Below are positions 21,507-24,795 of a stretch of 24,795 bases of DNA, piece by piece. Within the stretch, counting starts at the first letter, position 1; every line of letters starts with the position of its first letter. A program made the position numbers and the translations under genes. The DNA is taken from assembly GCA_034428935.1 (NCBI GenBank), contig DAOUHB010000063.1:1-24795 (forward strand), read 5' to 3'. The DNA is from JAAYZQ01 sp034428935 (GTDB taxonomy: Bacteria > Chloroflexota > Anaerolineae > JAAYZQ01). The notes beneath the pieces are model-generated. The model was not told the DNA's origin, made no database searches, and worked only from the letters and a program-made list of their open reading frames with translations.

Positions 21507-23186
21507 ATGCACAAAGCCAAGCGAGTGATGATCATCGGCCTCGACGGCGTGCCCCTGGACCTCATCCAGGGGTGGGCTGCGGAAGGCCACCTGCCGCACA
21601 TGGCCCGCCTGATTGACACCGGCGCCGTGGGCAGCCTTCGCTCCACCATACCACCGACGTCGGGGCCATCCTGGTCGTCCTTTGTCACGGGCATGAACCC
21701 GGGCAAGACCGGGATCTATGACTTCCTGTACCGGCGCGACGGCAGCTACAGCTTTCCGCCGGTCAATGCCTCGCAGCGAGGCGGGAGGACGATCTGGCGC
21801 ACCCTGAGCGACGCCGGCTACGGCGTCTCGGTCCTCAACCTGCCCATGTCCTATCCCGTGGAACGCATCAACGGCGTCATGATCAGCGGCTGGATGACAC
21901 CCTACAAGGCCACGGATTACGTCCACCCGCCGGAGCTGGCGGCCGAGCTGGAGCGCGAGGTCGGCAACTATCGCATCTACCCCACCGAGACCTTTGCCGA
22001 AAGCCGCAAGGAGAGCTTCTGGAAGGCCAGCTTTGACCTGCTGGAGATGCGGACGCGGACGGCCCTCTACCTGGCCAAGACCCGCCCCTGGGACGTCTTC
22101 ATGGCCGTCTTTTTCGACACGGACCGCATCCTGCACCAGACGTGGCACTATCTTACCGCCGATCATCCCTGGCGCACCGACCGCGAGGACAAATCCGAGT
22201 CTGTGCGTGCCTATTTCCAGAAGGTGGACGACAGCATCGGCCGCCTGCTGGAGCACGCCGACGAGGACACGCTGGTCATCGTCCTCTCGGACCACGGCAT
22301 GGGCCAGGCCAACAACTTTATCGTGCTCAACAACTGGCTGCTGGACGCCGGCTTATTGCAGCTCAAGCGGGATCCCTGGACTCGCTGGAAAGAGTTTCTC
22401 TTTCGCCGCGGTTTTACCCTGCGGAACGTGCACCAGTTGGCCGACCGCCTGCACCTGGCCCAGCAGGCCGAATACGTGGCCGGCTACTTTGTCGACCACC
22501 TCCTCAAGCTCGCCTTTCTCTCCTTTCTCGACGTGGACTGGAAGCGCTCGCGCGCCTATTCCTTCGGGCGGCACCTGGGCTCCATCTATGTCAACGTCAA
22601 GGGCCGGGAACCGGGGGGAATCGTCGAGCCGGGGCAGGAATACGAGGCCGTGCGCGACGAGATCGAGCGCCTGGCCCGCGAGTTTCGCGACCCGCACACC
22701 GGCCGGCAGCTCATCGGCGAGGTGATACGCCGCGAGGAGGTGTACAGCGGGCCATACCTGGACCGGGCGCCTGACCTTATCCTGCGGCCCAGGGAGCCGT
22801 CCGACATCTTTTTCGGGCTGGCCGACTTTGGACACCGCGAGACGGTCTCGACGGTGTACCGCTACTCGGGCATGCACCGCGACTATGGCATGCTGATCAT
22901 GAACGGGCCGGGCGTGCGCCGGGGAGGCAGCGTCGAGGACGCCGTCATCCACGACGTGGCCCCCACCGTCCTGCACACCATGGACCTGCCGGTGCCGGCC
23001 GACATGGACGGCCACGTGCTCCTGGATGCCTTCGAGAGCGAGTACGCCGCGGCCTTTCCCGTGCGACACGCCGAGCCGGGTGGGGAAACCGGCGCGGGAG
23101 ACGGCTCGCAGGCCCCCATCGACTACTCGGAAGAGGGCGAAAAAGAGATCATGAAGCGGCTTGAAGGCCTGGGATACCTGGGATGA
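21507..23186 (+). CDS. Alkaline-phosphatase-superfamily phosphodiesterase (type I PDE/nucleotide pyrophosphatase-like), copy 1
   Basis: The 559-residue protein fits the PF01663 fold of the AP superfamily, which uses two metal ions to cleave or transfer phosphoesters. Metal and active-site residues are recognisable: Asp13 in GLDG, candidate nucleophile Ser52 in PPTSGPSW (Thr in most relatives), Asp204/Asp206 and His210 in FFDTDRILH, Asp262-His263 in SDHGMG, and His457 in YSGMHRDYG. The C-terminal KEIMKRLEGLGYLG is a common ending in this group. No signal peptide is visible, so it is probably cytoplasmic. ATG 21507 is chosen over an upstream in-frame ATG at 21423 because it follows GAAAGG and directly precedes the first conserved strand. 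It overlaps the next, paralogous gene by four bases. Its substrate may be a phospho-sugar or nucleotide-linked surface precursor. Confidence 0.85.
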   Translation: MHKAKRVMIIGLDGVPLDLIQGWAAEGHLPHMARLIDTGAVGSLRSTIPPTSGPSWSSFVTGMNPGKTGIYDFLYRRDGSYSFPPVNASQRGGRTIWRTLSDAGYGVSVLNLPMSYPVERINGVMISGWMTPYKATDYVHPPELAAELEREVGNYRIYPTETFAESRKESFWKASFDLLEMRTRTALYLAKTRPWDVFMAVFFDTDRILHQTWHYLTADHPWRTDREDKSESVRAYFQKVDDSIGRLLEHADEDTLVIVLSDHGMGQANNFIVLNNWLLDAGLLQLKRDPWTRWKEFLFRRGFTLRNVHQLADRLHLAQQAEYVAGYFVDHLLKLAFLSFLDVDWKRSRAYSFGRHLGSIYVNVKGREPGGIVEPGQEYEAVRDEIERLAREFRDPHTGRQLIGEVIRREEVYSGPYLDRAPDLILRPREPSDIFFGLADFGHRETVSTVYRYSGMHRDYGMLIMNGPGVRRGGSVEDAVIHDVAPTVLHTMDLPVPADMDGHVLLDAFESEYAAAFPVRHAEPGGETGAGDGSQAPIDYSEEGEKEIMKRLEGLGYLG

Positions 23187-24795
23187 GAGTTCTGGTCATC
23201 GGCCTGGACGGCGTCACCTTCGATCTCCTCGGGCCCTGGATCGAGGCCGGGGAGCTGCCCAACCTGCAGCGCCTGATGCGGCAAGGCGCCTCGGGCCGGC
23301 TGCAGACGACCATGCCGCCCATCAGCTCCTCGTCCTGGAGCTCGTTCCTGACGGGCGTCAACCCCGGCAAGCACGGGCTCGTCGATTTCGTCTATCCCGG
23401 CGCCGAGGGATACAAGGTGAGCATGATCAATGCCACCAGCCGCCGGGCGCGGGCGCTGTGGTACTGGCTCAACGACGCGGGGCGCAAGGTGGGCTTCCTG
23501 GGCGTGCCGACCACCTATCCCACCGAGCCGGTGGACGGCTTTATGGTCAGCGGCTTTCTGGCGCCCGGCCCCGACAGCGAATGGGCCTACCCGCCCGAGC
23601 TGAAAGCCGAGCTGGTGGGCGAGCTGGGCGAGTTTCTCCTGGCGCCCAACGAGCGCTACCGCTCCACCCGGCACCTGGACCGCTTCCTGGACGACCTGAC
23701 GGCCAGCGTGGAGAACCGCACCCGGGCGGCGTTGTACCTGATGCGCACCCGGCCCTGGGACCTGTTCACCGTGGTCTACTGGGACACCGACATGGTCCAG
23801 CACGAGACCTGGCGCCTGCTCGACCCCAACCATCCCCGCTACGACGCCGGCGAGGCGGCCGCCCACCGCCAGCGCATCCTGGACTTTCACCGCAAGGTCG
23901 ACGCCGACGTGGGGCGCCTGCTGGAGGCGGTCGAGGCCGACCCCGAAACCCTGGTCATCGTCATGTCGGACCACGGCTTTGGGCCGGTACACAGCTTCTT
24001 TCTGCTGAACAACTGGCTGGTGGAGCAGGGGCTGCTCCGCTTCAAGGGCGGCCTGCGGACGGGCCTGAAGCGGCTGCTGTTCCGCCTGGGCGTGACGCCC
24101 CTGACCAGCTTTCGCATCGCCAAAGCCCTGGGCCTGGGCCGGCTCCGCAAGAAGATGCGCTTTCAGCAAAAGGCCGGCCTGGTCAACAAGGTCTTTTTGT
24201 CGTTCGACGACGTCGACTGGGCGCGGACCCGGGCCTTTGGCATCGGCAGCTTCGGGCAAATTTACGTCAACCTGGCGGGGCGGTACCCTGAGGGCAGCGT
24301 GTCGCCGGGGCAGGAGTACGAGGATCTGAAGGACTGGATTGCCCGCCAGGCCCTGGCCCTGCGGGACCCGCGCACGGGCCAGCCGCTGGTGGAGCGGGTG
24401 TACCGCCGCGAGGAGATCTACAGCGGGCGATACCTGGAGCGCACGCCCGACCTCATCCTCCAGCCGCGGGGCTGGGAGTACATGGCCTTTGGCCACGCCG
24501 ATTTCGGCTCCCACCGGCTCGTGGAGCCCATCGCCGGGCTCTCGGGCCACCACCGCCTGGAGGGCGTGGTCATCCTGGCCGGCGGCGGCGTGCAGCCCGG
24601 TGCCCGGTTGCAGGGCGCCAGCATCCTGGACGTGGCGCCCACGATCCTGCACGCCCTGGACGTGGCCGTTCCCGAAGAGATGGACGGCCGCGTGTTGCAG
24701 GAGGCCTTCCAGGCGTCGTCGCCCCTGGCGCGCCCGGTGCGCACCAGCCCGGAGAGCGTGTACAAAGAAGGCCCCGCCGAGCCCGGCCTGGCGGA
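23183..24795 (+). CDS. Alkaline-phosphatase-superfamily phosphodiesterase, copy 2 (3' end outside window)
   Basis: The frame opens at ATG 23183, overlapping the stop of copy 1 (ATGA), and stays open to the window end: 537 codons, nearly full family length. It starts MRVLVIGLDGVTFDLLGPWI, with metal Asp9, candidate nucleophile Ser48 in PPISSSSW and the common GKHG motif (His64). Asp201/Asp203 and His207 (DTDMVQH), Asp263-His264 (SDHGFGPV) and His456 (SGHHRLEG) complete the metal set. Several blocks align with copy 1, such as VDWARTRAFGIGSFGQIYVN against VDWKRSRAYSFGRHLGSIYVN, so the two are tandem duplicates that have diverged considerably. Co-translation suggests that both act on the same or sequential substrates in the glycan locus. 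Confidence 0.85.
   Translation, partial: MRVLVIGLDGVTFDLLGPWIEAGELPNLQRLMRQGASGRLQTTMPPISSSSWSSFLTGVNPGKHGLVDFVYPGAEGYKVSMINATSRRARALWYWLNDAGRKVGFLGVPTTYPTEPVDGFMVSGFLAPGPDSEWAYPPELKAELVGELGEFLLAPNERYRSTRHLDRFLDDLTASVENRTRAALYLMRTRPWDLFTVVYWDTDMVQHETWRLLDPNHPRYDAGEAAAHRQRILDFHRKVDADVGRLLEAVEADPETLVIVMSDHGFGPVHSFFLLNNWLVEQGLLRFKGGLRTGLKRLLFRLGVTPLTSFRIAKALGLGRLRKKMRFQQKAGLVNKVFLSFDDVDWARTRAFGIGSFGQIYVNLAGRYPEGSVSPGQEYEDLKDWIARQALALRDPRTGQPLVERVYRREEIYSGRYLERTPDLILQPRGWEYMAFGHADFGSHRLVEPIAGLSGHHRLEGVVILAGGGVQPGARLQGASILDVAPTILHALDVAVPEEMDGRVLQEAFQASSPLARPVRTSPESVYKEGPAEPGLA

Overview
The window is about 24.8 kb of GC-rich bacterial DNA with short intergenic gaps, ATGA or near-zero gene overlaps, and sigma70-type promoters of the TTGNNN-17/18-TATAAT type, often with a TG-extended -10. 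No rRNA, tRNA or taxonomic marker is present. The gene style suggests Chloroflexota (Anaerolineae-like): fused ECF ATPases, an FHA membrane protein with Ig-like and jelly-roll-like outer domains, tandem AP-superfamily phosphodiesterases, and palindrome-rich repeats. That placement is an inference.

Layout. (1) 1-193: 3' end of a probable transposase/integrase gene. (2) 392-3673: PiT phosphate transporter, DUF47/PhoU-like partner, and a prolyl-tRNA-synthetase paralogue that keeps its editing and anticodon-binding domains but seems to have lost its aminoacylation motifs. (3) 3769-8433: an ECF vitamin/nutrient importer (fused EcfA1-EcfA2 ATPase, EcfT, enlarged EcfS), followed by a deoxynucleoside kinase and a stand-alone GyrI-like protein. 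(4) 8476-11726: an ABC-2 exporter in permease-ATPase-permease order. (5) 11834-13633: a GlmS-type glucosamine-6-phosphate synthase with its own promoter. (6) 13860-16154: a DinB-fold protein directly abutting a transmembrane FHA protein, behind a structured leader. (7) 16162-18026, minus strand: PfkB-type kinase and BtpA/SgcQ-family protein. (8) 18209-18757: a membrane-anchored PDZ protein whose last codons run into three tandem 132-bp repeats. (9) 19387-24795: GT4 glycosyltransferase, Wzm/TagG-type export permease, and two tandem AP-superfamily phosphodiesterases, the second cut by the window end.

How the parts may work together. The pit/DUF47 pair would import phosphate. The ECF module imports an unidentified small nutrient; its coupling to a deoxynucleoside kinase suggests, without proving, a nucleoside or related substrate. 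GlmS makes glucosamine-6-phosphate for envelope glycans, and the last block looks like surface polysaccharide synthesis, export and phospho-modification, although no Wzt-type ATPase lies beside the permease.

The strongest candidates for something undescribed are the catalytically degenerate ProRS paralogue in a phosphate-uptake operon, the 132-bp tandem array of branched palindromes, and the ECF/deoxynucleoside-kinase locus. All functional calls rest on motif reading by eye; no database search was run.
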